DNA of 64,000 nucleotides from DATFDN01 sp963830565 (lineage in GTDB: Bacteria > Pseudomonadota > Alphaproteobacteria > Acetobacterales > Acetobacteraceae): positions 496,001-560,000 of the forward strand of contig CAWHMO010000010.1 in the NCBI GenBank assembly GCA_963830565.1. The letters run 5' to 3'. Of the stretch, positions 8,642 through 18,630 are shown piece after piece; position 1 is the first letter of the stretch; each line of letters begins with the position of its first letter. The notes beneath the pieces were generated by a model. That model was given only the letters and a program-made list of their open reading frames with translations, did not search any database and was not told the DNA's origin. The position numbers and the translations under genes are program-made.

Positions 8642-9778
8642 GCTGACGCTGAACCGCTCGATCACCGCGCGGTCGATCTCGATCCCAAGTCCTGGCTTGT
8701 CCGGGACTTGGACGATGCCCCGCTCCTGCACGATCGGCTGCGCGGCCAGGAGGTCCCGGAACGGGTTCTCCGTCTGCTCGAATTCAAGCAGCGGCGGCAT
8801 CGGCAGAAGGCTCGGCGGCATGTCGGGCAGGGCCGCCAGGAAGTGCAGGGTGGCCGCCAGGCCGATCGCCGAGCCCCAGGCGTGCGGCACGCACTCCACC
8901 CCGTGTGCCGAGGCGAGCGCGGCGATCTTCTTGCACTCGGTGATGCCGCCGGCAGCGCAGACATCGGGCTGGACGATGTCCATCGCCTTGCGCGAGACGA
9001 TATTGCGGAAGGCGTAGCGGGCGAACTCGTTCTCCCCGCCCGCCACGGCCATGTCCAGCGCCCGCGTCACCTCCACGTAGCCGTCGATATCCTCGGGCGA
9101 GATCGGCTCCTCGAACCACTCCACGTTCAACGCTTCCAGCCGCCGGCCCAACCGGATCGCGACCGGCACGCTGAAGCAGTGATTGGCATCGACCATCAGC
9201 CGCACGTCGGGGCCGATCGCCTCGCGTACTGCGGCGACCCTGGCGACGTCGCGCTCGATGTCGCCCAGCCCGATCTTGATCTTGATGGCGCGGAACCCGT
9301 CGGCGACATGGCCGGCCGCCTCGCGCACGGCGTCCTCCACCACGCATTCCATCTCGTAGAAATAGCCGCCAGTGGCGTAGGCCTGGACCTCGGTGCGGAA
9401 GGCACCGCCGATCAGCTTGTGAATCGGCTTGCCGCAGGCCTGGCCGATAATATCCCAGAGCGCGATGTCCACGCCGCTGATCCCGGAGATCGTCATTCCC
9501 GTCAGGCCGTAATCCTTGACCCGATTGTACAGCTCCTCCCAGATCACTTCCACGTCGAACGGATCGCGGCCGATCAGGCGCGGCGCGAGCAGGGTCTCGA
9601 CGATGCTGCGACAGACCGCGGCGGGTCCGTAGCATTCGCCCCAGCCGATGATGCCGTCATCGGTGATGATCTCGACGAGCATCGCCGTGCGCGTCGCATA
9701 GACCCAGCCGCGTGACGAGGTGAAAGGCCGCGCGACCTTGGATTGGAGCTGATGCGTGCGGACCTCGGCAATCTTCAT
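8639..9778 (-). CDS. Mandelate racemase/muconate lactonizing enzyme family protein (enolase superfamily)
   Basis: A 379-residue enzyme that abstracts the alpha-proton of a carboxylate, with Mg2+. Catalytic landmarks are in order: 'AIKIKIG' (Lys-x-Lys base), 'LMVDANHCF' (metal Asp), 'EWFEEPI' (metal Glu), 'AGGENEFAR' (third metal Glu), and 'CVPHAWGSAIG' (general base His). This is the mandelate racemase arrangement, which suits sugar-acid dehydratases or lactone cycloisomerases; the exact substrate is open. Its stop codon TAG overlaps the duplicated TA of the IS630 copy, so the element landed exactly at the 3' end without changing the protein. Confidence 0.88.
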   Translation of the reverse strand: MKIAEVRTHQLQSKVARPFTSSRGWVYATRTAMLVEIITDDGIIGWGECYGPAAVCRSIVETLLAPRLIGRDPFDVEVIWEELYNRVKDYGLTGMTISGISGVDIALWDIIGQACGKPIHKLIGGAFRTEVQAYATGGYFYEMECVVEDAVREAAGHVADGFRAIKIKIGLGDIERDVARVAAVREAIGPDVRLMVDANHCFSVPVAIRLGRRLEALNVEWFEEPISPEDIDGYVEVTRALDMAVAGGENEFARYAFRNIVSRKAMDIVQPDVCAAGGITECKKIAALASAHGVECVPHAWGSAIGLAATLHFLAALPDMPPSLLPMPPLLEFEQTENPFRDLLAAQPIVQERGIVQVPDKPGLGIEIDRAVIERFSVS

Positions 9779-9864
9779 CGGGTCGGCCCTTCAATGTCGC
9801 TGACCAGGATCATAGCGCCGGCATCCGCGTGGGGTTAAGGTACGTGTCTGGGAGGAACGCGCGC

Positions 9865-10491
9865 ATGATCGTCGTCCATCACCTGAACAATTCAAGGTCC
9901 CAACGCATCCTGTGGCTGCTCGAGGAGCTCGGCCTTCCCTACGAGATCAAGCAGTACCAGCGCGACGCCGAGACCAGGCTCGCACCGCCCGAACTTAAGA
10001 CGGCCCATCCACTGGGCAAGTCCCCGGTCATCACCGATGACGGCCGGACGATCATCGAATCGGGCGCCATCATCGACTACCTCATCCGCCGGCATGGCGG
10101 TGGGCGGCTGCAGCCCGACCCGGCCACGCCCGCATATGACGAGTACGTGCAATGGCTGCACTACGCCGAGGGATCGGCCATGCTGCCGCTATTGCTCCAC
10201 CTCTATGTCTCGCGCCTGGGCGAGGCCGGCGCGCCGCTGCATGGGCGGATCGAGAGCGAGACGGCCAACCATCTCGGCTATATCGACGGGGCGCTGCGGG
10301 GTCGGCAGTACCTGGTGGGCGGCGACCTGACCGGCGCCGACATCGAGATGAGCTTCGTGGGCGAGCTTGCAGGCGTGTTCGGCAAGCGGGCAAGCTATCC
10401 TGGCATCGAGGATTGGATCGCCCGCCTGCACGCACGTCCCGCCTACCAGGCGGCATTAGAGCGCGGCGGCCCCTACAATTTCGCGCGCTGA
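9865..10491 (+). CDS. Glutathione S-transferase
   Basis: A 208-residue cytosolic GST. The thioredoxin-like N-domain starts 'MIVVHHLNNSRSQRILWLLEEL'; the serine in 'NNSRSQR' is the likely glutathione-activating residue. The cis-Pro and glutathione contacts are in 'GKSPVITDDG' and 'IIESGAIIDYL'. The helical C-domain ends with 'YPGIEDWIARLHARPAYQAALERGGPY'. ATG 9865 is chosen over 9829 because GGGAGGA precedes it. Its last 36 bases overlap the 3' end of the convergent glycosyltransferase gene. Confidence 0.93.
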   Translation: MIVVHHLNNSRSQRILWLLEELGLPYEIKQYQRDAETRLAPPELKTAHPLGKSPVITDDGRTIIESGAIIDYLIRRHGGGRLQPDPATPAYDEYVQWLHYAEGSAMLPLLLHLYVSRLGEAGAPLHGRIESETANHLGYIDGALRGRQYLVGGDLTGADIEMSFVGELAGVFGKRASYPGIEDWIARLHARPAYQAALERGGPYNFAR

Positions 10492-11772
10492 CCGGCAAGG
10501 CGCCGGAGCGGCCCGATACACTTCGGCGAACTGTTCCACCATCGTCTCGCGCGTCGGCGGCTGCGGCAGTCCGGCCACCAGCCGGTCCCAGAGCCCGGTC
10601 TCAGTGCAGGCGCGGTGCATGGTCTCGGCCAACGCGCGGGCATCGCCCATCGGGAACAACAGGCCGCCAACCTCGTGCTGCACGCGCTCGGCCATGCCGC
10701 CCACGTCCGAGGCGATCACCGGGCGGCGGAACATCCACGCCTCGGAGATCACCAGCCCGAACACCTCCCACCACACGGACGGAACCACGCACCAATCGAC
10801 CCGCGACATCAGGCGCGGCAGGCGATCCACCTGGTAGGGGCCGTTGAACACGACGTTCTGTTGCTCGGGCGGCAGCGCCTCCTCGGCGGCGCGGAAGCGC
10901 TCGAACTCGGCCCGCCCGGCTTCGGACGCATAGCGCAGGTTGTCGCCGTTGATCTCGACCACGAAATCCGTGAAGCCCTGCGCGCGCAGCAGGTCCGCCG
11001 CGCGCAGCAGCACCGCCACGCCCTTGCCGTCCACCAGCTGGCCGAAGAAGCCGAAGCGATTGCGCCGGCCGGGCTTCTCGGCGGCGGCCTGGCTGCCGCT
11101 GTAGTTCCGCTGGCCGTTGGAGACATGCACGATCCGCTCAGGCGCAATGCCCCAGTCGGCATAGGCCTTGATCATGAAGCGGCTCGGCACGGTGAAGACA
11201 TCGACCGCGCGCAGGTGCTCCTGAAACCATTGCTTGCGCACGAAGAATGTCTCCGGCGCGCGCTCGGGAAAGCACTGATGGCAGCGGACCGCCGAAGCGT
11301 GCGTGCACAGCGATCGATCCAGCGTGCGGACCATCTGGCCGTAGGCGTGGCAGATCGCCAGGAACTCGTGGAAGGTGAACACGATCCTTGCGTCCGGGAG
11401 CACCCGCCGCGTCAGCGTCAGCAGATCGACGCCCACATTCATGAAATGGTGGAAGTGGACGATGTCGGGACGGGTCAGCGTCAGGAATTCGGCGAACAAT
11501 TCGACCAGTTGCGGGTCATAGGTCTTGTGCCAGAAATGGTCGTAGTCACGCATCAGGAACAGATGCTCGTCGGGGCGTCCGTCGAAGCCGGTGATCCGGG
11601 CGCCGGAGCGGAACAGCGCCGGCGTGCTGTTGTCGATGGCCGCGAGCAGCACGGGTTGGAAGCCGGGATGCTCCTTTAGCCCTTCGAACAGCTCGTAGCA
11701 GACCTGCTGGGCGCCGCCGCGCACCAGTTCCGGGTGATGCACGCTCACCAGCAGCACGCGCTGCGGTCTCAT
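10456..11772 (-). CDS. Glycosyltransferase family 4 (GT-B)
   Basis: A 438-residue cytosolic or membrane-associated glycosyltransferase that would add a sugar from a nucleotide-sugar donor to a surface glycan. The acceptor-side N-domain contains 'HHPELVRGGAQQVCYELFEGL' in two parts. The donor-side C-domain holds 'GFFGQLVDGKGVAVLLRA' and 'CVVPSVWWEVFGLVISEAW', the E-x7-E type motif. 'RPVIASDVGGMAERVQHEVGG' (quoted to 20) completes it. It overlaps the upstream GT2 gene by 4 bases (ATGA), so the two are co-translated. A cluster of Cys/His in 'SLCTHASAVRCHQCFPE' suggests a small metal site. Confidence 0.9.
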   Translation of the reverse strand: MRPQRVLLVSVHHPELVRGGAQQVCYELFEGLKEHPGFQPVLLAAIDNSTPALFRSGARITGFDGRPDEHLFLMRDYDHFWHKTYDPQLVELFAEFLTLTRPDIVHFHHFMNVGVDLLTLTRRVLPDARIVFTFHEFLAICHAYGQMVRTLDRSLCTHASAVRCHQCFPERAPETFFVRKQWFQEHLRAVDVFTVPSRFMIKAYADWGIAPERIVHVSNGQRNYSGSQAAAEKPGRRNRFGFFGQLVDGKGVAVLLRAADLLRAQGFTDFVVEINGDNLRYASEAGRAEFERFRAAEEALPPEQQNVVFNGPYQVDRLPRLMSRVDWCVVPSVWWEVFGLVISEAWMFRRPVIASDVGGMAERVQHEVGGLLFPMGDARALAETMHRACTETGLWDRLVAGLPQPPTRETMVEQFAEVYRAAPAPCRSAREIVGAAAL

Positions 11773-13433
11773 GCCACGCGCTCGCGGAACGAAACACAGT
11801 CGCGCGGGGTAAGCCCCTTCCCCTTACGGGGAGAGGGCGGAGCCGCCAACAGATCGCGGCTAGGCGTCGGGCCGCACAGATCGACCGCGATGCGCTCGGC
11901 CCATGTGCGCGAGAAATGCCAACGATTGACTAGGCTCGCGCCCTCATGGACCGGACGCCGCACGGAGCCGCGCCCCTCCAGGTGCCACAGCCGCAGATCC
12001 TGCACCCAGGACGGCACGCCGGCATCCAGGCTGCGCAGGCAGAGATCGGCGTCCTCGTAGTGGCCGAACACATAATCCTCGGAAAAGCCGCCCAGCTTTT
12101 CGAACCACTCCCGGTCCACCGAAAGGAACGCGCCGGAAACCGCGGGCACTGGGCGTGTGCGCAGAAAGGCGGCCGTGTCGGGCGGGGCGCCCTTGCCGTA
12201 GTGCTCGACCCGCGCGAACCGTCGCGCCTCCACCATGGAGGCGCGCACCGCGAGTCCGGTGTCGAGTTCGAGATACATCCCGCCATGCATCAACGAACCG
12301 TCGTCGTAGTAGAGCGTGGAGCCGAACAGCCTGGCACCTGCCCCGCCTTCGGCGAGGATCGCCGTATGGCGCGCCGCCCAGCCGGCGTCTTTGGGGAACA
12401 CATCGGGATTGACGCAGAGCAGGCGGGGGCTCCTTGCCTGTCCGGCGGCCAGGTTGTTGGCGGCGCCGAAGCCGGCGTTGGCGGGCAGCCCGATCACGGT
12501 CTGCGCCAGCCCGTAGATCATCGCGCTGGACCGTGCCCCCTTCAGCAGCTGGTCCAGCAGCTCGGGGCTGTTGCAGACATAGATGAACTCGTAGTCCTCG
12601 ATGCCCGGCTTGCCCGAGAATAGCGCGTTCTGGACGAACATGTACTCCGGCCTGCCGTACAGGCAGACAATGATCGAACCCCGAGCGGCGCGCGCCTGTG
12701 GGCCGAACCGCTCCACGAAGGGCGCGGCGACGATCGCGCCGGTCACGGCGCGGTTGAGGGCGATGATCTGGTCGCCGACTGAGGCATCGAGCGTCAGCAG
12801 GGCCTGGATCTGCGCCCCGCCGGCCGCCGTGGCGGCAACGAAGCCCAGCACCGTCTCGCGCAGGTCCCGCGCCGTGGTCGGCCGCACCGGTACCGTGACC
12901 GTCGCTTGTTGCCCGCCCTTCCACTCCAGGACACAGCGGCACTCGGCCGAGGCCGGCAGCCCGATGCCCGCATGGAGGAGCGCGAAGAACCCGAAGGCGC
13001 GGCGCTCGGTGACGCCCAGCGCTGCCTGCACGTCGTCGCGCCCATGACGCGCCAGCGCCTCGGCGCGCACCGACAGGACCCAGCCCCGCCCTTCCAGGCG
13101 CAGCGAGGCCAGGGGCGCGGCGCTGTCATCCGCCCATCCGGTGAGGAACACGCGCCCGTCTTCCGAGATCAGCAGCGCCTCGACGGCATGTCTCGGAGCC
13201 GCCGCCCTGTCCGCGGCGAAGCCGGCCGTGGGTCCGATCCTGACCTGGGTCCAGCGGTCGGAGCGCGCGAGGTAGTGTCGTCCTTCTCGCTTTCCGTAGC
13301 GCTGATAATGCTCCGCGCCGGATTGCGATTTCCCGCTCCGCACCGCCTCCGCGATGTCGGGATAGAGCCGCAGATATGCCTCCTCGTCGAAATCCGGGAG
13401 GCGCTCGGGCAGGGGATCAAGGCGGTCTGACAT
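11769..13433 (-). CDS. Glycosyltransferase family 2 with N-terminal accessory domain
   Basis: A 554-residue protein. Residues ~14-60 ('FDEEAYLRLYPDIAEAV' ... 'HYQRYGKREGR') form a small helical module often found ahead of glycosyltransferases. Residues ~75-200 look like a beta-rich accessory domain. From ~250 the GT-A fold begins ('GSIIVCLYGRPEYMFVQNAL') with the metal-binding equivalents in 'LLCVNPDVFPKDAGW' and 'GHYEDADLCLRSLD'. The acceptor is unknown. It leads the GT4 gene in a two-gene unit. The last ~25 residues ('LAAPPSPRKGKGLTPRDC') are encoded by a GC-rich palindromic repeat, so the original C-terminus was probably shorter. Confidence 0.82.
   Translation of the reverse strand: MSDRLDPLPERLPDFDEEAYLRLYPDIAEAVRSGKSQSGAEHYQRYGKREGRHYLARSDRWTQVRIGPTAGFAADRAAAPRHAVEALLISEDGRVFLTGWADDSAAPLASLRLEGRGWVLSVRAEALARHGRDDVQAALGVTERRAFGFFALLHAGIGLPASAECRCVLEWKGGQQATVTVPVRPTTARDLRETVLGFVAATAAGGAQIQALLTLDASVGDQIIALNRAVTGAIVAAPFVERFGPQARAARGSIIVCLYGRPEYMFVQNALFSGKPGIEDYEFIYVCNSPELLDQLLKGARSSAMIYGLAQTVIGLPANAGFGAANNLAAGQARSPRLLCVNPDVFPKDAGWAARHTAILAEGGAGARLFGSTLYYDDGSLMHGGMYLELDTGLAVRASMVEARRFARVEHYGKGAPPDTAAFLRTRPVPAVSGAFLSVDREWFEKLGGFSEDYVFGHYEDADLCLRSLDAGVPSWVQDLRLWHLEGRGSVRRPVHEGASLVNRWHFSRTWAERIAVDLCGPTPSRDLLAAPPSPRKGKGLTPRDCVSFRERVA
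11815..11845. repeat. GC-rich palindromic repeat read into the GT2 C-terminus
   Basis: 'CCCCTTCCCCTTACGGGGAG' followed by AGGGCGGAG matches the arms of the larger palindromic repeats at 19.2 and 20.7 kb (CTCTCCC...GGGAGAG type). The copy is short and sits in the last codons of the GT2 gene. Confidence 0.5.
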
Positions 13434-13524
13434 CGATCCGGCATTTAGCCGAACGGGACGGCCGAAACAACGAAAACCCTCGCGGATACTTGAGGAAGCT
13501 TTCGGTTTGGTTAGCCCGTGGCTG

Positions 13525-15789
13525 TTAAACAGAGGACGCCGAGGATGGAGCGGGCGATCTTTTCAAGTCGCGAATCCTGGTCGCGAGCGCGTCGAGCGCG
13601 AAGGGCTTGGTCATCATCTCCATCCCCGGATCGAGCGCCGCGCCATGGGCAAGGGTGACCGCGGCGTAACCTGTGATGAACAGCACGGGCAGGTCCGGCC
13701 TGCGCTCGCGCGCGACGTCGGCGACCTGCCGTCCGTTCAGCCCGCCCGGCAGGCCCACATCGGTCACCAGCACGTCCACGCGCGCGCCCGAGCGCAGCAG
13801 GCGCAACGCGGCCGGCCCGTCCGCGGCCTCCAGCACACGGTACCCCAGCTCGCGCAACCGCTCGGCGACCAGCTCGCGCACGCCCGCCTCGTCCTCCACT
13901 AGCAGCACCGCCTCCCCTGCGCCGGTCCCCTCCGGCTCGGCCGCCGGGAGCTGAGGCTGCTGCCCCTGCGCCCGCTCGTGCCGGGGCAGGTAGAGGCGCA
14001 CGGTCGTGCCCCGGCCCGGCGCACTCGCGAGGCGCACGAAGCCGCCTGACTGCCGCACGAAGCCGTATACTTGGCTCAGCCCCAGCCCCGTTCCCTGGCC
14101 GAGCGGCTTGGTGGTGAAGAACGGCTCGAAGGCGTGCGCCTGGATTGCCTCGTCCATGCCCATGCCGGTGTCGGCCACCGCGATCTCCACGTAGTCGCTG
14201 GCCCTTGCCCCCTCCAGGCCCGCGATGTCCGCCTCTCCCAAGGACACGTCCTCGGTGCCGATGGTGAGCCTGCCACCCTCGGGCATGGCGTCGCGGGCGT
14301 TGATGGCCAGGTTCAACAGCACGTTCTCCAACTGGTTCGGGTCGCACAGCACGGACCACACGCCGTCGCGCAAGCGCGACTCGACCGTGACCCCCGGCCC
14401 CACGGTGCGCCGGATCAGCTCCGCCATGCCCTCGACCAAGGCGTCCGGCTCGATGGCGCGCGGCTGCAGCGCCTGCCGGCGCGCGAAGGCAAGCAGGCGA
14501 TGGGTCAGCGCCGCCCCGCGCTCCACAGTCCTGCGGGCCGCCTCCACGTAGCGGACGACCTCCTCCGCGCGCCCTTGCTCCACCCGGCGGCGCGCCAGCT
14601 CCAGGCTTCCGCCGATCGCCTGGAGCATGTTGTTGAAGTCGTGCGCGATGCCGCCCGTGAGCTGGCCCACCGCCTCCATCTTCTGGCTCTGGCGGTGCAC
14701 GCCTTCGATATCCTCTCGGCCGGTCAGGGCCGCCGCGACGCGCTGCTCCAGCGTCTCGTTGGCCTCCCGCAAAGCCGCTTCGGACCGCGCCCGCTCGACC
14801 GCCGCCCAGGTGCGCTCGGCGATGGCCTCGATCAGCGCGACCTCGGCGTCGGTCCAGGCGCGCGGCTCCTCGCTGAGCACGAACAGGATCGCGGCGAGAC
14901 GGTCGGTCTTGACGAGCGGCGCATCAACGAACGCCCGCGTTCGGATGGCTGCGTAGGCGCTGGTCATGCCTTCGGTCATCGGGCTGCGGGCCACATCGCC
15001 CACGCGCACCGTGCGCCCGGCGCGCAGCTCGGCGATCATCGCGGGGCCGTAGCTGTCGAGCCGATGGACGCCCGCGACGCTCACCGCTCCGGGCGCGGTC
15101 CAGTCGCGCTCGATTGTCACCCGCTCGCCCGAAGCGTCCGCCTCGGAGTAGCCGACGCACCCTACCCCGAGGTGCTCGCCTAGCGCCTGCGCCGCAGCCG
15201 CGATGATCGCGCGAGGCTCGGCAAGCGGACGCAATCGATCGCTCACGGCGAGAAGGAAGGCTTGCCGCGCCTCGTTCGCGCGCAGCTCGCGCTCGGCCAC
15301 TACCCGCCTCGTGGTCTCGAACGCCAGGCTGAGAATGCCGCCGACCGAACCGCCTTCCAGCGGTATGGGGTTGAAGCTGTAGTCGAACCAGGCGTCCTCG
15401 ACGCGCCCATGGCGGTCGAGCGGCAGCAAGTGGTCGCGTTCCTCTCCGCCGGCCTTGCCCGCCATCGCGTCGGCGAACCTCGGCCCGATCGTCTCCCAAA
15501 CTTCCGGGAAGACCTCGCGGGCCGATCGCCCCAGTGCGGAAGGATGCCTTCCGCCAATGAGCGCGCGCCACCGGTCGTTGTAGAGGAGGATGAGATCGGG
15601 ACCCCAGTAAATGGCCATCGGCGAGTTCGCGCCGACCATGATGCTGACCGTCATCTTGAGGCTCTGCGGCCAGGTCTCGGGCGGGCCGAGCGGTGTCCTT
15701 GACCACTCATGGGCGCGGATGCGCGCACCCATCTCGCCGCCGCCCCTGGTGAGGAAACCGCGGTCGTCCAACTCGGCCTCAGCGTTCAC
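13525..15789 (-). CDS. Hybrid sensor histidine kinase (PAS-GAF-HisKA-HATPase-REC)
   Basis: A 754-residue soluble sensor kinase without membrane segments. The order is: PAS domain (~25-165, 'PMAIYWGPDLILLYNDRW'), GAF domain (~185-335), a coiled coil (~335-370), HisKA with phospho-His in 'GGIAHDFNNMLQ', HATPase with N box 'LLNLAINARDAMPEG', G1 'VADTGMGM' and G2 'GQGTGLGLSQVYGF'. A C-terminal receiver (~635-745) has the phospho-Asp in 'VLVTDVGLPGG'. The signal is unknown; this PAS type is common in cytosolic stress and light sensors. No partner regulator is adjacent. Confidence 0.93.
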   Translation of the reverse strand: MNAEAELDDRGFLTRGGGEMGARIRAHEWSRTPLGPPETWPQSLKMTVSIMVGANSPMAIYWGPDLILLYNDRWRALIGGRHPSALGRSAREVFPEVWETIGPRFADAMAGKAGGEERDHLLPLDRHGRVEDAWFDYSFNPIPLEGGSVGGILSLAFETTRRVVAERELRANEARQAFLLAVSDRLRPLAEPRAIIAAAAQALGEHLGVGCVGYSEADASGERVTIERDWTAPGAVSVAGVHRLDSYGPAMIAELRAGRTVRVGDVARSPMTEGMTSAYAAIRTRAFVDAPLVKTDRLAAILFVLSEEPRAWTDAEVALIEAIAERTWAAVERARSEAALREANETLEQRVAAALTGREDIEGVHRQSQKMEAVGQLTGGIAHDFNNMLQAIGGSLELARRRVEQGRAEEVVRYVEAARRTVERGAALTHRLLAFARRQALQPRAIEPDALVEGMAELIRRTVGPGVTVESRLRDGVWSVLCDPNQLENVLLNLAINARDAMPEGGRLTIGTEDVSLGEADIAGLEGARASDYVEIAVADTGMGMDEAIQAHAFEPFFTTKPLGQGTGLGLSQVYGFVRQSGGFVRLASAPGRGTTVRLYLPRHERAQGQQPQLPAAEPEGTGAGEAVLLVEDEAGVRELVAERLRELGYRVLEAADGPAALRLLRSGARVDVLVTDVGLPGGLNGRQVADVARERRPDLPVLFITGYAAVTLAHGAALDPGMEMMTKPFALDALATRIRDLKRSPAPSSASSV

Positions 15790-15993
15790 GAGGGCCGCAT
15801 TGGCGGGCTTCGGTCGACACGTTCGTGGTCTGTCGGGCGGACATCAGCTATGCTACCCTAGCGGGTAAACGGATCACAATTTCTACCTGTTTGAATGGTG
15901 TCGCAAGGCTTAACCGGGCGTAATTCTCTCGCCTGATCGCCGGCCGTTGCCGCCGATCTTGCACGCCTTGCGGCAGCATCGGATACAGGCACG

Positions 15994-18630
15994 ATGAACG
16001 AGATCGCGTCCGATGCCGCTTCGCGGTACGATTTCCGCGAGGCCGAGCCGCGCTGGCAGGCGGAATGGGCCGCGCGGGGATGTTTCGCCGTCGCCGACCG
16101 GCCCCTCGACACCTCACCCCCGGATGCCAGGCCGAAATACTACGTCCTGGAGATGTTTCCGTACCCCAGCGGCAAGATCCACATGGGGCATGTCCGCAAC
16201 TACACCCTCGGCGACGTGGTGGCCCGCTACAAGCGCGCGCGCGGCCATGTCGTGATGCACCCGATGGGCTGGGATGCGTTCGGCTTGCCCGCCGAGAACG
16301 CGGCGCGCGAGCGCGGCGTGCATCCCGCGCGCTGGACCTGGGAGAACATCGCCGCCATGCGCGCCGAGCTGCAACGCATGGGCCTCTCGCTCGACTGGGC
16401 GCGGGAGATCGCGACCTGCGATCCTGGCTATTACGGCCATCAGCAGAAGCTGTTCCTCGACTTCCTGCGCGCCGGCCTGGTCGAGCGCCGGGAGAGCTGG
16501 GTGAACTGGGACCCGGTGGATCAGACCGTGCTGGCCAACGAGCAGGTGATCGACGGACGCGGCTGGCGGTCCGGCGCACCCGTAGAAAAGAAGCGGCTCA
16601 GCCAGTGGTTCCTGCGCATCACCCGATACGCGCCGGAGCTGCTCGCGGCCCTGGACGATCTGGACCGATGGCCGGAACGGGTGCGCGTGATGCAGGCCCG
16701 CTGGATCGGCCGCAGCGAAGGCGCGCGCGTGCGCTTTCCGCTGGAGGCGCCGCAAGCCGGGATCGCCGAGGTCGAGGTGTACACCACTCGCCCGGACACC
16801 TTGTTCGGCATGTCGTTCCTGGCGCTCGCGCCCGAGCATCCGCTGGCCGCCGCCGTCGCCGCGCGCGACCCCAAGGCGGCTTCGTTCATCGCCGAATGTC
16901 GGCGCATGGGCACCAGCGAGGCGGTGATCGAAACCGCCGAAAAGCAGGGCTTTGATACCGGCCTGCGCGTGCAGCACCCGTTCCTGGCCGGCGTCGGCCT
17001 CCCGGTCTGGATCGCCAATTTCGTGCTGATGGAATACGGCACCGGCGCGATCTTCGGCTGCCCCGCGCACGACCAGCGCGACATCGAGTTCGCCCGCAAA
17101 TACGGCCTGCCGGTCACGCCGGTGGTCCTGCCCCCCGGCGCCGATCCGGCGAGCTTTACGCTCGGCGACGAGGCGTATGTCGGGCCGGGGACGATCTATC
17201 ATTCGGGCTTCATGGACGGGCTGGAGGTCGAGGCCGCCAAGCGCGCCGCCATCGTCGGGCTGGAGCGCCGGGGCCTGGGCCAGGGCGAGGTGAACTGGCG
17301 ACTGCGCGACTGGGGCGTGAGCCGCCAACGCTATTGGGGCTGCCCCATCCCGGTGATCCATTGCGAGTCGTGCGGCGTGGTCCCGGTGCCGGACAGCCAG
17401 CTTCCGGTGACGCTGCCGGAGGATGTCAACTTCGATCGTCCTGGCAACCCGCTCGACCATCATCCGACATGGAAGCACGTCGCCTGCCCCGAATGCGGGC
17501 GCCCGGCGGTGCGGGAAACGGACACGTTCGACGTATTTGTGGATAGTTCCTGGTACTTCGCCCGCTATTGCAGCCCAAAGGCGGAGGCCCCGGTCGATCC
17601 GGCCGCCGCCGATTACTGGATGCCGGTCGATCAGTACATCGGAGGCATCGAGCACGCGATCCTGCACCTGCTCTACTCTCGCTTCTTCACCCGAGCGATG
17701 AAGGACACGGGACATCTCACGATTGAGGAGCCGTTCGCCGGTTTGTTCACTCAGGGCATGGTGATGCATGAGAGCTACCGTACCGCCGAAGGACCGAACG
17801 GGCGCTGGCTCTATCCCGACGAGGTGACGAGGAGCCCCGAGGGGACGGCGGTTCTGCGAGCCACCGGCGAGCCGGTGGTGGTCGGCCGTATCCAGGCGAT
17901 GAGCAAATCCAAGCGCAATACAATCGATCCCGGCGCCATCATCGATCGCTACGGCGCCGACACCGCGCGCTGGTTCATCCTGTCCGACAATCCGCCCGAT
18001 CGGGACATGGAATGGACCGAGGCCGGCGTCGCCGGCGCCTTCCGCTTCATCCAGCGCGTGTTCCGGCTGGCGGCGGCGGTGGAGGAAGTACCGGACGGGC
18101 CGATGCCGGGCGAGTTCGCCGAGGCCGCGCGCGCGCTGCGCCGGGCGACACATAGGACCATCGCCACGGTGACCGAGGCGCTGGAGAGCTTCGCCCTCAA
18201 CGTCGCGGTCGCGCGCCTCTACGAGCTGACGAACGCGATCGCCGAGGCGGAACGCGCCGGCGATGCGGCGGGCGTGGGCTGGGCGCGGCGCGAAGCGGTG
18301 GAGATGATGGCCCGGCTCGCGGCGCCGATGATGCCGCATCTTTCGGAGGAGATCTTCGCGCGCCTTCATCCCGAGGGGGCACGGGTGGTGGCTGAGCTGC
18401 CCTGGCCGGAACCCGATCCGAGCCTGCTCGCCGCGGACCAGGTCACGATCGCGGTGCAGGTCATGGGCAAGCTGCGCGGCACCATCGCCGTCCCGCCGAG
18501 CGCGCCAGCTGGGGAGGTGATCGCGGCGGCCGAGGCGGAGCCAAACGTGGCGCGCGCGCTGGCCGGAAAGCGGGTCGTCAAGCGCATCCACGTCCCGGAC
18601 CGCATCGTCAATTTCGTGGTCGCCGGATGA
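15994..18630 (+). CDS. leuS: Leucyl-tRNA synthetase
   Basis: Charges tRNA-Leu with leucine in the cytosol. At 878 residues it is full length. The HIGH signature is 'SGKIHMGHVRNY' near residue 60, and the KMSKS signature is 'AMSKSKRNTIDP' near residue 636. The CP1 editing domain lies between, with 'TRPDTLFGMSFLALAPEHP' as the editing-site threonine-rich motif. The anticodon-binding helical domain and C-terminal extension ('VQVMGKLRGTI') are present. It is the first gene of leuS-lptE-holA-birA; its stop overlaps the lptE start (ATGA). Confidence 0.97.
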   Translation: MNEIASDAASRYDFREAEPRWQAEWAARGCFAVADRPLDTSPPDARPKYYVLEMFPYPSGKIHMGHVRNYTLGDVVARYKRARGHVVMHPMGWDAFGLPAENAARERGVHPARWTWENIAAMRAELQRMGLSLDWAREIATCDPGYYGHQQKLFLDFLRAGLVERRESWVNWDPVDQTVLANEQVIDGRGWRSGAPVEKKRLSQWFLRITRYAPELLAALDDLDRWPERVRVMQARWIGRSEGARVRFPLEAPQAGIAEVEVYTTRPDTLFGMSFLALAPEHPLAAAVAARDPKAASFIAECRRMGTSEAVIETAEKQGFDTGLRVQHPFLAGVGLPVWIANFVLMEYGTGAIFGCPAHDQRDIEFARKYGLPVTPVVLPPGADPASFTLGDEAYVGPGTIYHSGFMDGLEVEAAKRAAIVGLERRGLGQGEVNWRLRDWGVSRQRYWGCPIPVIHCESCGVVPVPDSQLPVTLPEDVNFDRPGNPLDHHPTWKHVACPECGRPAVRETDTFDVFVDSSWYFARYCSPKAEAPVDPAAADYWMPVDQYIGGIEHAILHLLYSRFFTRAMKDTGHLTIEEPFAGLFTQGMVMHESYRTAEGPNGRWLYPDEVTRSPEGTAVLRATGEPVVVGRIQAMSKSKRNTIDPGAIIDRYGADTARWFILSDNPPDRDMEWTEAGVAGAFRFIQRVFRLAAAVEEVPDGPMPGEFAEAARALRRATHRTIATVTEALESFALNVAVARLYELTNAIAEAERAGDAAGVGWARREAVEMMARLAAPMMPHLSEEIFARLHPEGARVVAELPWPEPDPSLLAADQVTIAVQVMGKLRGTIAVPPSAPAGEVIAAAEAEPNVARALAGKRVVKRIHVPDRIVNFVVAG

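Noticed and set aside
16114..18591. A very long open frame antisense to leuS
   Set aside because: High-GC coding DNA routinely leaves the complementary frame open; the translation is His/Arg/Gly-rich with no domain.
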